Shown: positions 42,000 to 51,217, numbered from the stretch's first letter. The stretch: DNA of 64,000 bases from Tidjanibacter sp. (GCA_017466345.1 JAFTUI010000023.1:94990-158989), one strand, 5' to 3'. Notes: a model not told the origin generated them from the sequence alone. A program made the numbers and translations.

Positions 42000-44900
42000 T
42001 TAATTATTTTTACTTTTATAATTTTCAACTTGTCCCATTACCTGTTCAAATACTTCGTCATTATATTGTGGTGGGTAACCGTTTTTGACCAGGCAGAAGA
42101 ATATTTTTTGATTTAGATCGGCTCTAACATTTGAGTTGTTTAACCAGTCGGTAAATGACGACTGAATATCAATGAGTTCTTTTATCTTTTGCGCCAACGA
42201 CTTACATTTATCATTGATAATCAGATTGCCAACCTTCTTATCCTCTCCGTACTCAAAGTTATACTTGTCGCGTAGGTGCATAAGAATATCATAAAACGCC
42301 TTCTCCTCGAATGTCAAACCGAGTTTACGGAAACTCTCTTTATCCTCTCCCAATCCTGCGAGAATGTCGAGTGCTTGTTGAGTTGCATTTTTGATAATCT
42401 CATCAATTGCTTCATTTTGTACTTGCGTGCCCTCTTCGTTAGATAATGAAGCACGACGATTGTGGTACTCTTCTAGAGTTTTCTTCAACAATTCTTCAAA
42501 CTTCTCAGCTGCTATTTTGTTTGTGTTCTTGTACTCTTTAATGGATCTACGAAGTAATTTTACTAGAATTTCAAGTTTTGTTGCTGGGAGTTTGATACAT
42601 TCAAGTTGTGCTGTAAACTCTGGGCTAAATATGTTTTCTTCAACATCCGTTTCGAGTATATCAACTACCGAGTTGCATTTGAGGGCCTCTGCAACCATTT
42701 TTTCTACAACTCTGTTCATGCTCTCTGTGTCATGCTTATCGCCAGAGGTCTTGCGTATATATGATGCCACAGCCATAAAACACTGCGATAGGGAGAGTGT
42801 TTCATTGTCGAGGACATTGGCTGGTTGGCAAATATCGTAAGCTGCCCTTAATCGTTTTACATGAGCAAGAAAGAAGGTCTTTGCGCTGACCAATTTCGGA
42901 GTTTTTCCCTCCTGGGTGGCAGCATTCAATTGGTCTGTTAAAGTTATAATGTAATCAGCTGCTGCAGATAGGCATTCCAAACGCTCTAATGGTTTTGCGT
43001 TTGGGTCAGTGAATGGGGATATGTCAAAGCCGACAAAGAGTTTCTTCAATATATCCAATTCAATCAGCAGAGCCTGCAGGGCTTGCAATACATCGTCTTC
43101 ACTAGGACCGAAATCACCGCCTCCATTACCTTTGCCACCGCCGTATCTACCCATCGCTTCCATCATATTACTATGGATGCCGATATAATCGATAATGTAA
43201 CCATACTCTTTATTGGGGTATTTACGATTTACACGACTTATTGTTTGTATTAAGGACTGTTTTTGTAATGGTTTATCGTTATAGAGATAAGTTAGACAAG
43301 GCACATCAAAGCCCGTAATCCACATATCAACAACTATCACGATACGGAAATTGGAGTGTTCCATTTTGAAGGCTTCATCCAACTTTGTTGTACGAGATTT
43401 CTCCCCGAGATACTCATACATATCTTTGGGATCATTTTTTCCTCGTGTAGCCACCATTGCGATAGTGGGCATCAACTTGAGTTCTTTTAACTCCTCAGCG
43501 GTAAGCTTGCTGTCATCGGGCGATTTTTTCTCTTCAAACCACTCTGGTTTCAGTTTTTTAAACTTACATAGTAGTTTATATCCAATGTGGCGTTTGCTAC
43601 AAACGATCATGGCCTTTTGGACCACATCCACCTTATTCTCACAAGCCTTGGTATAGTGGTCAATAATATCTTTTGCAAGTCGTTCAAGTCGTTCTTCATC
43701 GCCCAAGATGACTTCCATTGCACTCATCGCCTGCTTGCTGGCTGCCACATCGTCCTCTGTGGCACCTTCTTCTGCACACTTTTTGTAGAACTCATCAATT
43801 TGTTGCACTTTTTCGCTGTCGAGTGTGACTTTGGCAATACGTGGGATGTATTTCAGAGGCACTGTGATTTCGTCATCGACAGCCTGCTGCATTGTGTAAC
43901 TATCCACAATCTGCCCGAACACCTGGATAGTCTCATCAATGGGGGTGCCTGTAAAGCCTACGAATGTAGCATTGGGGAACGCGCAACGAAGATGCTCTGC
44001 ATAAGGCTTGGTAATAAATGCGCCTAATTGTTCATCTTCGAGTGTCTCCTCTGCGCTTTTGCGATCTTTGATTTTGAGTTGTTTATTAAGTCGTATCTGC
44101 GTACGGTGTGCTTCATCCGAGAAACAGATGATGTTTCTACGAGTGTTAAGTTCGCCTATCTCCTCGCAGAACTTTTGGATTGTGCAGATGAAGAATCCAC
44201 CCGACTCACGCAGCGATAGTTCTGTTTTTAGTTCGTTTCTGTTGGCAATAACTTTGGCCGCACCGATCGAAAGGAACTCCTCCGAGCGTAAGAATAGCTT
44301 GCCTGCTTGTGTTTGCAGGTCATCGCGGTCAACTATCATCACAATTGTTGGTGAGCCCAACTCCTCACAGCGCAGTGCCAACTGTCGAGCCAGGAACATC
44401 ATTGTGTAGGTCTTGCCACAGCCAGTTGCGCCAAAGTATGTGCCTCCTTTGCTACTTTTCTCTTTGTATGCTGCAACAACACTCTCTCGGAGCATTCGGG
44501 ATGCAAAGAACTGCGGATATCGACACACAATCTCCTCCTCTTTGGCAAAGTTTTTGTCAGGGAAATAGACATAGTCGCGCAGTATTTCCAGGAATCGAGA
44601 TGGCTCATATGCACCTTTAACAATCGTCTTTACTTGATCGATGCCTTTTTGTGCTGCTGGGTCCTCATTGTTAACCTTTTTCCATGCATAGTAGTGCTCG
44701 TATGGAGTATATGTAGTTCCCAACTTTGTGTTATTTATCGTTGCATCACTAATGCACGAGAGGGGGCAATATCGCAACAGATGAGGGATGTCTCGTAAAT
44801 AACGAGTGTGAATTTGCTCGTATGCATCGGCAATTGTTGCGTTGAAATCGGTCGGGTTTTTCAGCTCGAAGATACAGAGTGGAATGCCGTTGACAAACAA

Positions 44901-45314
44901 CAGTACATCTGGTATGCGAATGTCGTTTTTAAGACCATAGCCCACTTCAAACTGATTTACACAGCGAAAGGTGTTGTTGCTATACTCCTCGAAGTCGATG
45001 TACTCGATGTCGAAAACCTTGCCATCGGCATGGCGAGTATAGCGGTAACCATCCCTAACTAGTTGGAAAGTATTACGCAACACATCAAAGTGGGCCTGAC
45101 CGCTTGTGTGCTTCAAGTGGTTTACAACCTCTTCGACATCTTCTTTTGTTAGCTCGGAGTATTGCTTCTGCAGATAACTTTGCAGGTCATCAAAGAGCAA
45201 TACCTCGCGATTGTTGCGAGGTATCTTGCCACCATAGGTATATGTCCACCCTTCATTTTCGAGGAGGTCTATGAGGGCTTCTTCGTAATCGCTTTCGTAA
45301 TACTTACCTATCAT
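42000..45314 (-). CDS. hsdR: Type I restriction enzyme, R subunit
   Basis: 1104 aa. The N-terminal PD-(D/E)XK nuclease is RIPDVLLFVNGIPLCIFELK. The SF2 translocase has Walker A GATGCGKTYTMMFLA, DEAH box FSDEAHRTQ, FVGFTGTPIDET and ISRVNRKYPNKEYG. A helical C-terminal region for HsdM/HsdS assembly follows. It cuts DNA after ATP-driven translocation when the target is unmethylated. It begins 14 nt after hsdS and is followed 4 nt later by the ZorA-like gene. Confidence 0.94.
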   Translation of the reverse strand: MIGKYYESDYEEALIDLLENEGWTYTYGGKIPRNNREVLLFDDLQSYLQKQYSELTKEDVEEVVNHLKHTSGQAHFDVLRNTFQLVRDGYRYTRHADGKVFDIEYIDFEEYSNNTFRCVNQFEVGYGLKNDIRIPDVLLFVNGIPLCIFELKNPTDFNATIADAYEQIHTRYLRDIPHLLRYCPLSCISDATINNTKLGTTYTPYEHYYAWKKVNNEDPAAQKGIDQVKTIVKGAYEPSRFLEILRDYVYFPDKNFAKEEEIVCRYPQFFASRMLRESVVAAYKEKSSKGGTYFGATGCGKTYTMMFLARQLALRCEELGSPTIVMIVDRDDLQTQAGKLFLRSEEFLSIGAAKVIANRNELKTELSLRESGGFFICTIQKFCEEIGELNTRRNIICFSDEAHRTQIRLNKQLKIKDRKSAEETLEDEQLGAFITKPYAEHLRCAFPNATFVGFTGTPIDETIQVFGQIVDSYTMQQAVDDEITVPLKYIPRIAKVTLDSEKVQQIDEFYKKCAEEGATEDDVAASKQAMSAMEVILGDEERLERLAKDIIDHYTKACENKVDVVQKAMIVCSKRHIGYKLLCKFKKLKPEWFEEKKSPDDSKLTAEELKELKLMPTIAMVATRGKNDPKDMYEYLGEKSRTTKLDEAFKMEHSNFRIVIVVDMWITGFDVPCLTYLYNDKPLQKQSLIQTISRVNRKYPNKEYGYIIDYIGIHSNMMEAMGRYGGGKGNGGGDFGPSEDDVLQALQALLIELDILKKLFVGFDISPFTDPNAKPLERLECLSAAADYIITLTDQLNAATQEGKTPKLVSAKTFFLAHVKRLRAAYDICQPANVLDNETLSLSQCFMAVASYIRKTSGDKHDTESMNRVVEKMVAEALKCNSVVDILETDVEENIFSPEFTAQLECIKLPATKLEILVKLLRRSIKEYKNTNKIAAEKFEELLKKTLEEYHNRRASLSNEEGTQVQNEAIDEIIKNATQQALDILAGLGEDKESFRKLGLTFEEKAFYDILMHLRDKYNFEYGEDKKVGNLIINDKCKSLAQKIKELIDIQSSFTDWLNNSNVRADLNQKIFFCLVKNGYPPQYNDEVFEQVMGQVENYKSKNN

Positions 45315-45328
45315 AGTAATGCGGTTAA

Positions 45329-46447
45329 TTATGAGTTAGCAGCTCTTTGCACCAGTGCTGGGCAAAGTGTTTTAAGTTTTTCTCTTGCCTCCGAAGCAAT
45401 CTTCTTTGACTCTTCAAGGCAGGTATATACTTTTACGATTGAACGCTGTACCTCTATCGGAGGTATTGGTATTTTGTATTCACATAAATTTTCTTCTTGT
45501 AAAAACTCATATGCACTACCCACAGACTTCCAATACACATATCGACCAAATTCTCTTCTCTTTACCCATAAGAAAAGATATTTTGGTAAAAGTTCTTCTG
45601 ATTTTGAAGGCTTAATTTCAAAAGCATTATATACGGGAGAGACAACACAGTCTTCTCCTTCTCTATAAGCTATTGCGACATTTTCATTATTTAACTGTGT
45701 ACAATACGCAAATTGCCCTTTTCTGACAATTATTCTTGAGGATAGATCGGAGTTAGAGCGTTGTGGTGTGATGAATTGTTTGTCAATATTAATACCTTGT
45801 TCAAGTTCTATTTTGCAATCCGAATTTTTCTCTTTATATATGTCAATATACTCTCCAAGTTCAACTTCGGGGTACTTGGTTTTGCAATCGACAATAAAAG
45901 CTTCGCAAGCTTTGCTGAGTGGCTCAATCAATGCCTCATTCTGCTCCGCAAGAGCCTTCAATCCATTGTAAGTATCCACCAACTCCTGCTGCACCTCAAT
46001 CGAAGGCAGAGGAATTTCTGTGCGACAGAACTCACTCCAGTCAAAAGTCTCTCTTGCGCTGCCCCAAGAGTTGAAACGAGAATAGCGATCAAACTCACTA
46101 CGACTCAATAGAAGAAATAAATATTCTGGCAACAACTTTGACACATCCTTGCATCTGAAATTTTCATAAGATGATGACACGATGTATGTGTTTTCAGTGT
46201 CATTAATAGCCAAAGAAATCTTTCCTCCATTTCTTGAAGTTACCGTGACATAACTAAACTCTCTCGGTTTAAGCAATTTATATGGAGTCAGTGATACACC
46301 CTGCATATCAGCTTTTGTGAATATAAGTTTCTTTTGGATACTTATACCACGCACATCGTCAAGAGTGTATTTCCCCTCGCTATTTCGTTCATCGCAAGGC
46401 TCTATATACTCCCCAAGCTGCACCCACTTTACACTACTCGCACTCAT
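45329..46447 (-). CDS. hsdS: Type I restriction enzyme, S (specificity) subunit
   Basis: 372 aa. Two target-recognition domains are visible as an internal repeat: WVQLGEYIEPCDERNSEG... LLPEYLFLLLSRSEFDRY, and VELGEYIDIYKEKNSDC... LLPKYLFLWVKRREFGRY. Each is followed by a conserved helix (PLPSIEVQQELVDTYNGL and PIPPIEVQRSIVKVYTCL). The recognised sequence cannot be read from this. Start at 46447 overlaps the hsdM end by 14 nt. No second hsdS or recombinase nearby, so no sign of shuffling. Confidence 0.92.
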   Translation of the reverse strand: MSASSVKWVQLGEYIEPCDERNSEGKYTLDDVRGISIQKKLIFTKADMQGVSLTPYKLLKPREFSYVTVTSRNGGKISLAINDTENTYIVSSSYENFRCKDVSKLLPEYLFLLLSRSEFDRYSRFNSWGSARETFDWSEFCRTEIPLPSIEVQQELVDTYNGLKALAEQNEALIEPLSKACEAFIVDCKTKYPEVELGEYIDIYKEKNSDCKIELEQGINIDKQFITPQRSNSDLSSRIIVRKGQFAYCTQLNNENVAIAYREGEDCVVSPVYNAFEIKPSKSEELLPKYLFLWVKRREFGRYVYWKSVGSAYEFLQEENLCEYKIPIPPIEVQRSIVKVYTCLEESKKIASEAREKLKTLCPALVQRAANS

Positions 46448-48032
46448 AACCCAATTGTTTAAGCGCATTGCGCAAGGTTTCGTCATTCTTTTTTTGGCGT
46501 TTCAATAGGTCTGAAACGGTTGATGCGGTTTCGGTAAGCACAGCATTGTAGTCGATATCTGAATCTCTGTCAACAAACTCGATATAGCGGCTTGGAACAA
46601 GTGAGTAGCCATTCTCTTTGAGTTCTTCAAGGCTAACCGAGCGATAGAGTTCTGGCTCTGCATAGTTTGCTCCATCTGTGCCTTCGGCCTGCCACTTGAA
46701 ATAGATATCCCTCGCACGCTCTACCTGATCGGCTTTAAGCTCCACCTTCTTTTTCTGCTCGCCCTTAACGGCATTATCAGTCCACTGGCGCAAGTCCATA
46801 AATAGTATCTCACCAGATCGGTCGCGCTGCTTGCGATCATGCCACAAGCCACCCTTCTTATTCTGATTGAGAATCCACAAAGTAACCGAAATATCTGTGG
46901 TGTAGAACAGCTCACGGGGTAAAACAATGATTGCCTCCACTTTGTCGTTCTCAATGAGTTTCTTGCGAATCTCCACAGCATCACTATCGCCCAGTGCACC
47001 ATTCGCAAGCAAGAAGCCTGCAATGCCTTTACCAACTTTTAGTTTGGAAAGCATATGCAGAATCCAGGCGTAGTTGGCATTGCCCTCGGGTGGCAACGCA
47101 TAGTCTGCCCAACGAGCATCGGTGCTCAACTTGTCGTCGTACCACTTCTTCAAATTGAAAGGAGGGTTTGCCATAATATAGTCAAAGACTAAACCCTTGT
47201 GCATATCGTTGGTAAAGGTAGATGCGTTCTTCGCTCCCAAGTGATGCGAGATGCCACGAACAGCCAAGTTCATCTTCGCAAGTCGATAGGTGGCAGGATC
47301 GCTCTCTTGACCATAGACATTTACAGCCTTGATGTCGCCTTGTTTAAGTTCTACATATTTAGCGCACTGAACAAACATACCACCAGAGCCACAACATGGA
47401 TCGTAGAGAGTGCCATCAAATGGCTCAATAAAAGCAGCAATCAACTCAACTATATCGTGTGGGGTGTAGAACTCGCCATCCTCTTTGGTTGCATTTACGG
47501 CAAATGACTTTAAGAAGTACTCATACACACGACCTATCAAATCCTTTTCCTCTCCAAAAACCTTATGTGAAATCTTGTTGATTTCATCTACAACTTTCTT
47601 CGCAACATTAGCTTCTAGATTTATAGAAGAGAACAATCCCAAGCGCACGCAGCCTTTCAACGCCTCGCCACTATCGTCAATAGCTTGCAATGCATCATCC
47701 AATGCACCATTTAGTTTCACTGCGGGAAGGTTGATGAGATTGCTCCAACGAGCAGCCTCTGGAACATATGCAACATTCTGATAGCGGGCAGGACTATTGA
47801 GGAATGCCTCGATAACTGCCTCATCATTGATGCCATGCTTGATACAATCTTCGCGCATTGCAATTTGTGCATCCTCGAACTTCTCGCCAATAAAGCGCAG
47901 GAATACGAGCGTGAGGAGCAAATCTCGTTTGTCGTTGAGAGTCGCATTACTGCGCAAATAATCTCGACAGTTAAACAATATGGATTCTAGATTGAGGTTT
48001 TTCTCTTCTTTCTTTGTTGCTTTTTTTGCCAT
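46434..48032 (-). CDS. hsdM: Type I restriction enzyme, M subunit (adenine methylase)
   Basis: 532 aa. An N-terminal HsdM helical domain (FNCRDYLRSNATLNDKRDLL) and an N6-adenine methyltransferase core with SAM motif LYDPCCGSGGMFVQ and catalytic ANPPFNLKKW (NPPF). It modifies adenine in the site selected by HsdS, protecting host DNA. First gene of the nine-gene operon; its promoter box is TAACTTTG at 48098-48105. Confidence 0.95.
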   Translation of the reverse strand: MAKKATKKEEKNLNLESILFNCRDYLRSNATLNDKRDLLLTLVFLRFIGEKFEDAQIAMREDCIKHGINDEAVIEAFLNSPARYQNVAYVPEAARWSNLINLPAVKLNGALDDALQAIDDSGEALKGCVRLGLFSSINLEANVAKKVVDEINKISHKVFGEEKDLIGRVYEYFLKSFAVNATKEDGEFYTPHDIVELIAAFIEPFDGTLYDPCCGSGGMFVQCAKYVELKQGDIKAVNVYGQESDPATYRLAKMNLAVRGISHHLGAKNASTFTNDMHKGLVFDYIMANPPFNLKKWYDDKLSTDARWADYALPPEGNANYAWILHMLSKLKVGKGIAGFLLANGALGDSDAVEIRKKLIENDKVEAIIVLPRELFYTTDISVTLWILNQNKKGGLWHDRKQRDRSGEILFMDLRQWTDNAVKGEQKKKVELKADQVERARDIYFKWQAEGTDGANYAEPELYRSVSLEELKENGYSLVPSRYIEFVDRDSDIDYNAVLTETASTVSDLLKRQKKNDETLRNALKQLGYECE

Positions 48033-48065
48033 ATCTAGTTTGTGGTTAGTTATTCACTCAAACAA

Positions 48066-48127
48066 GACAAAAATATGTTTTGTCCTTGCACTTCGTACAA
48101 AGTTAGGAATTTTTCTGCTACGCAGAA
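48066..48127 (-). promoter_or_regulatory. hsdM operon promoter with two palindromes
   Basis: -7 box TAACTTTG (48105-48098). Upstream of it is a perfect 15-bp palindrome TTCTGC-TAC-GCAGAA (48113-48127). Downstream, in the leader, is GACAAAA-ATATG-TTTTGTC (48066-48084). Either could bind WYL regulator 2. Neither matches the class A or B sites. Confidence 0.55.
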
Positions 48128-48147
48128 CATAATTTGTCGCAAAAATG

Positions 48148-48618
48148 TCATTGGACTATAATAAATTCCTCCACTCTCCGACTTTTTGACAGACGGATGT
48201 CATAGAGAACATTGAGCGAACTGCCTTTGTGGAGTCCCGCAAATACACACTCATCGGCATAGTCGGCAACAACGAAATTGCGCAGTTGGGAGGTGCGATA
48301 GTTATTCCTCGATACATCGCGGACATTCATAATCAACATTCGTCCTTCCGACAGAGGGTCGGCATACTGCGTAGGGACTCTCTTGTAGAGAGTGCGCCCG
48401 AGCACAATCACAACGGGATGTTTATGTTCCAGGAGAATGTTTAAGACTTCTTTTTCTAGTGGCGAGTGAAAACCACTAATGACCACCTTGTCGGTTGTAG
48501 AAACCTGCTCGGCCCACTTTAAGGCACACTTTGCTACTTCCTCGGGTGTCTGGCGAGAGGCGAAAAAAGCGACCAGGGGCTGGTCGAGTAGTTCAAGGTT
48601 ACCCAGGTGTTCGTCCAT
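48148..48618 (-). CDS. Small SLOG/DprA-like protein
   Basis: 156 aa, only the Rossmann core of the SMF/DprA (SLOG) fold: KVVISGFHSPLEKEVLNILL, PVVIVLGRTLYKRVP and LSEGRMLIMN. No DNA-binding winged helix. Similar short proteins are common in Bacteroidales and are often annotated as DNA-processing proteins, but natural competence is not implied. It lies upstream of, and on the same strand as, the hsd operon, which has its own promoter. Its long structured leader suggests control after transcription starts. Confidence 0.7.
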   Translation of the reverse strand: MDEHLGNLELLDQPLVAFFASRQTPEEVAKCALKWAEQVSTTDKVVISGFHSPLEKEVLNILLEHKHPVVIVLGRTLYKRVPTQYADPLSEGRMLIMNVRDVSRNNYRTSQLRNFVVADYADECVFAGLHKGSSLNVLYDIRLSKSRRVEEFIIVQ

Positions 48619-48668
48619 AAAAAAAGTGAGCCACGATGTGACTAACCCTTCGTTCGGTCTTCGCTACC

Positions 48669-48781
48669 TTGTGAGAATTAGAAACACGCAGCCCACGAGG
48701 ATGTATAAAGACATATACCGCACCAAAGTGCGGTCATGGTCGATACATCGATCATAGGCGCTTCATGCTCTGATCTCACAA
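48669..48781 (-). ncRNA. Structured leader RNA of the small SLOG gene, candidate
   Basis: An outer stem TTGTGAGA (48669-48676) / TCTCACAA (48774-48781) encloses ATGTAT/ATACAT and a perfect 7-bp hairpin ACCGCAC-CAAA-GTGCGGT centred near 48726. It lies 51-163 nt upstream of the gene in its 5' leader. A 16-codon hydrophobic frame (MSLYILVGCVFLILTR) is encoded inside. Could be a cis-regulatory RNA or a small RNA. Confidence 0.4.
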
Positions 48782-49279
48782 AATTAAAGTTGCGAAGTTT
48801 AACGAAGGTCAGTCCAATAAAACGCAGTATGTAATGCAGAGACTAAGTCTATGCGACCACAAAGATATGCAAAGTTTTCTTACGGAGAATTAAAAAATAC
48901 GAAAAAATGCAACATGTAAAAAAATAGTTTTTGTTGACATTATTTGTCAAAAACAAGGGGTTACTTTATGCCCATTTTTGTTGCGAAGTTTGAGTTATGA
49001 GTTCCCTTGTCTGTATAAGATCTCCTGCTCATTGTGTGCTTCTGATAGCAAGCTTATTGGCTTGTTATACTTTACTATAGCCATAAACTATCACTCATAT
49101 TCTCATAGAAGCCAGGCTGCGGAGCACTCACATTTGCAACATAGTATAGTCCAAATGGTCAGGATATAGTTTAATCGGTTGAGAGGTGGAATTGCGGCAC
49201 GAAATTTGTTTAACATTTAGTTTGGGAAATTATATCTCAACCCAAGCTAACTTGATACTAACCTCAAATACTTACAACT
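48782..49279. other. Intergenic region at the prophage left edge
   Basis: Holds TATCTTTG (48867-48860, minus) as a likely promoter box of the small SLOG gene, and a TTGACA-TTATT-TGTCAA palindrome (48934-48950) like module B but without a clear box at the right distance. The prophage boundary probably lies here; I see no tRNA gene or att repeat. Confidence 0.4.
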
Positions 49280-49879
49280 ATGAGGCAGCAAATCAATGTG
49301 ATTCTTAATTGTCAGCTCTTCGAGATGCTGCAAGACCGCTATCCAGAACTACTTACATCCAACCAATTGGCAACTGCTTTCGAGGAGGTCCACGCTCTCC
49401 TCCAAGAGGTGACAGATGGTGCGGAATCATTCAGTGATAAGTATAGAGTTCTGACATTTGTTACCGCTTTTGTGAACGGCATAAATCCTCGCCCCAAAGA
49501 TGAACTAGTGAAGCGCACGATAAAGATACTCAAAGAGTGCATAAAAGCCGAGCTCGAACTACTTCAAAAGCATCTAATATATCCCAGCCTATTTGCTCCA
49601 AGGCCAGACCAATCACCCTCCCCATTGTATTGGAATAATGACAAGTATACCAAGCGAGACCTAATTGAACTTGTCTCTGCTCTGGGTGCTTCGGGGGCAA
49701 TAGTAGATAGTAGTGGTAAGCCAATTTCTTATATTCAACTGGTAAAACTTGTGTCATCAAAGTTAAATTCTCCAATCTCGGATAAATACGCCTACAAGGA
49801 GCGCGACTATGTGACAAACATAAAGCACAACTCAACAGCTTTCCTTGAAAAGTTGGTCCGCTCTCTAGAAAATAATTAA
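49280..49879 (+). CDS. RteC-like protein
   Basis: 199 aa. The C-terminal half (LYWNNDKYTKRDLIELVSAL, then FLEKLVRSL) has the pattern of RteC, the regulator of conjugative transposon excision in Bacteroides. The N-terminal half is a helical domain. At the left edge of the prophage it may control excision or lysogeny. It is followed by its own terminator. Confidence 0.6.
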   Translation: MRQQINVILNCQLFEMLQDRYPELLTSNQLATAFEEVHALLQEVTDGAESFSDKYRVLTFVTAFVNGINPRPKDELVKRTIKILKECIKAELELLQKHLIYPSLFAPRPDQSPSPLYWNNDKYTKRDLIELVSALGASGAIVDSSGKPISYIQLVKLVSSKLNSPISDKYAYKERDYVTNIKHNSTAFLEKLVRSLENN

Positions 49880-49918
49880 AAAAATAGTGCCTGAATAACA
49901 GTTAGTTGCAATTTATTA

Positions 49919-49954
49919 TGGGTGGAGTCCACTGTGGACTCTACCCATTTTTTG
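49919..49954 (+). terminator. Rho-independent terminator after the RteC-like gene
   Basis: TGGGT plus GAGTCCA pair with TGGACTC plus ACCCA across a 3-nt loop, followed by TTTTTTG. Confidence 0.85.
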
Positions 49955-50002
49955 TTTTGTCGTTTCGGACCTTTGCACCGAACAAACAAAACAAGCAGAG
50001 TT

Positions 50003-50362
50003 ATGGGTATAATCGCACAAAAACAGAGATATCTCGAAGTCGAGATAAAGAAACTCCGTAAAGATTTAGAGATGATTTCGCATGTCCACGATGTGGATTT
50101 TGACAAGGTGTATCTATCCAAGAGCGCAGCTGCAAGAGTCATCGGTATTTCCACGAGGACACTGGACCGTTGGTATATCAATGGCTATGCGAGAAGAACT
50201 GTAATTGGTGGTAGGGTTTACTACTCCAAAAGGGAGATTTTGCGTATTGCACAACTCTACAATCATGGCATTGGCGAGTTGGCCGATGCCTATGAGGTTT
50301 CTCCCTTTGCACCTTTCGCACAGCAATTAGACGCACATCTCCAAGTAGCACAACCTCAATGA
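50003..50362 (+). CDS. Helix-turn-helix DNA-binding protein (excisionase-like)
   Basis: 119 aa. YLSKSAAARVIGISTRTLDRWYINGYARRTVIGGRVYYSKREILRI is a MerR/excisionase-type winged helix with the typical Trp and a wing of basic residues; an N-terminal coiled coil precedes it. I used the ATG at 50003 because an upstream frame starts inside the terminator. Could be a directionality factor or early regulator. It overlaps the next gene by 4 nt. Confidence 0.75.
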   Translation: MGIIAQKQRYLEVEIKKLRKDLEMISHVHDVDFDKVYLSKSAAARVIGISTRTLDRWYINGYARRTVIGGRVYYSKREILRIAQLYNHGIGELADAYEVSPFAPFAQQLDAHLQVAQPQ

Positions 50363-51201
50363 ACTATCTGACCGAGATACGACTATTCTACGAGTGGCTC
50401 GAAACCCATCGGCTCACCACCTCATCCATCACTTTGTGGCACGCCCTGATGTACACAGTGAATAGGTCGGGCTGGGCGGAGCAGGTACGTATCCCCATCT
50501 CTGTACTTGAAAGCCGCACCCAAATGACTCGCTCGACCATATACCGATCGCGTGAGCAGCTTGTAGAACGGGGCCTGGTGGAGATTGAGGTGCGTGGCAG
50601 TTCTCAAAGTGCAATATACTCGATGCGCTCCCTGGAAGGTATGCTTGTGTCGCAAAGTGTGTCCCAAAATAAAACACAAAATGCGACACAAAATGGGACA
50701 CAAGGTGAAGCGGAATCGACTGCTGTGTCTCAAAATGAAACACAAAATGGGAACATATATAAACTAAACAGAGATAGTATTAATAATCCTTCTTCACAGA
50801 AGAGTATTAAATCAAAAAGAGAAAAACCAACAAAAGAGAAAAAGTTCTCGATCGATGAGTGGGCAAAAGCGCAGGAGAGTCCCTGGCGAGAGTTAATGCT
50901 TATCTGGCTTGAATATAAGCGCACTCGCAAGGAGTCGTATCGCAGCGAGATGGGGGCAAAGAAGTGTCTGACGATGCTTCGCAACCTCTCGGGTGGTAAT
51001 GCCGAGATAGCCCAGCGCATCATCGACCAGAGCATGGCAAACAATTGGGCAGGACTTTTCGCTTTGCGTGAAGAACAGCCACGAGGCCACCCACCAGAGG
51101 GTCGCCAATATGGTCAGCGCATCGGTCAGATAGTCCAAAGCGACGACGAACAAAAGCGACAATACTACATCGATAAACTCAAAAATGCAGGTAACAAGTA
51201 A
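50359..51201 (+). CDS. Phage replication protein, DnaD-like/winged-helix
   Basis: 280 aa. An N-terminal winged helix (RIPISVLESRTQMTRSTIYRSREQLVERGLV), a linker with repeated TQN-type units (QNKTQNATQNGTQ, QNETQNGN) and a Lys-rich stretch, then a C-terminal helical domain (MGAKKCLTMLRNLSGGNAEIAQRIIDQSM) typical of phage replisome organisers. It lies directly upstream of a DnaC-like loader, as in other phage replication modules. Confidence 0.7.
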   Translation: MNYLTEIRLFYEWLETHRLTTSSITLWHALMYTVNRSGWAEQVRIPISVLESRTQMTRSTIYRSREQLVERGLVEIEVRGSSQSAIYSMRSLEGMLVSQSVSQNKTQNATQNGTQGEAESTAVSQNETQNGNIYKLNRDSINNPSSQKSIKSKREKPTKEKKFSIDEWAKAQESPWRELMLIWLEYKRTRKESYRSEMGAKKCLTMLRNLSGGNAEIAQRIIDQSMANNWAGLFALREEQPRGHPPEGRQYGQRIGQIVQSDDEQKRQYYIDKLKNAGNK

Positions 51202-51217
51202 AACATAAACGAAAACT

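Noticed and set aside
45329-46486. Phase-variable hsdS locus
   Set aside because: No second or partial hsdS gene, inverted repeats or nearby recombinase within the window.
48479-48757. Plus-strand 92-codon frame over the small SLOG gene and its leader
   Set aside because: It is antisense to a recognisable SLOG gene and its translation has no protein-like pattern.
50640-50760. Tandem repeat resembling a CRISPR or phage iteron array
   Set aside because: The repeats are short, codon-phased TQN units within the replication protein linker; no spacer structure. An origin function is possible but not supported.
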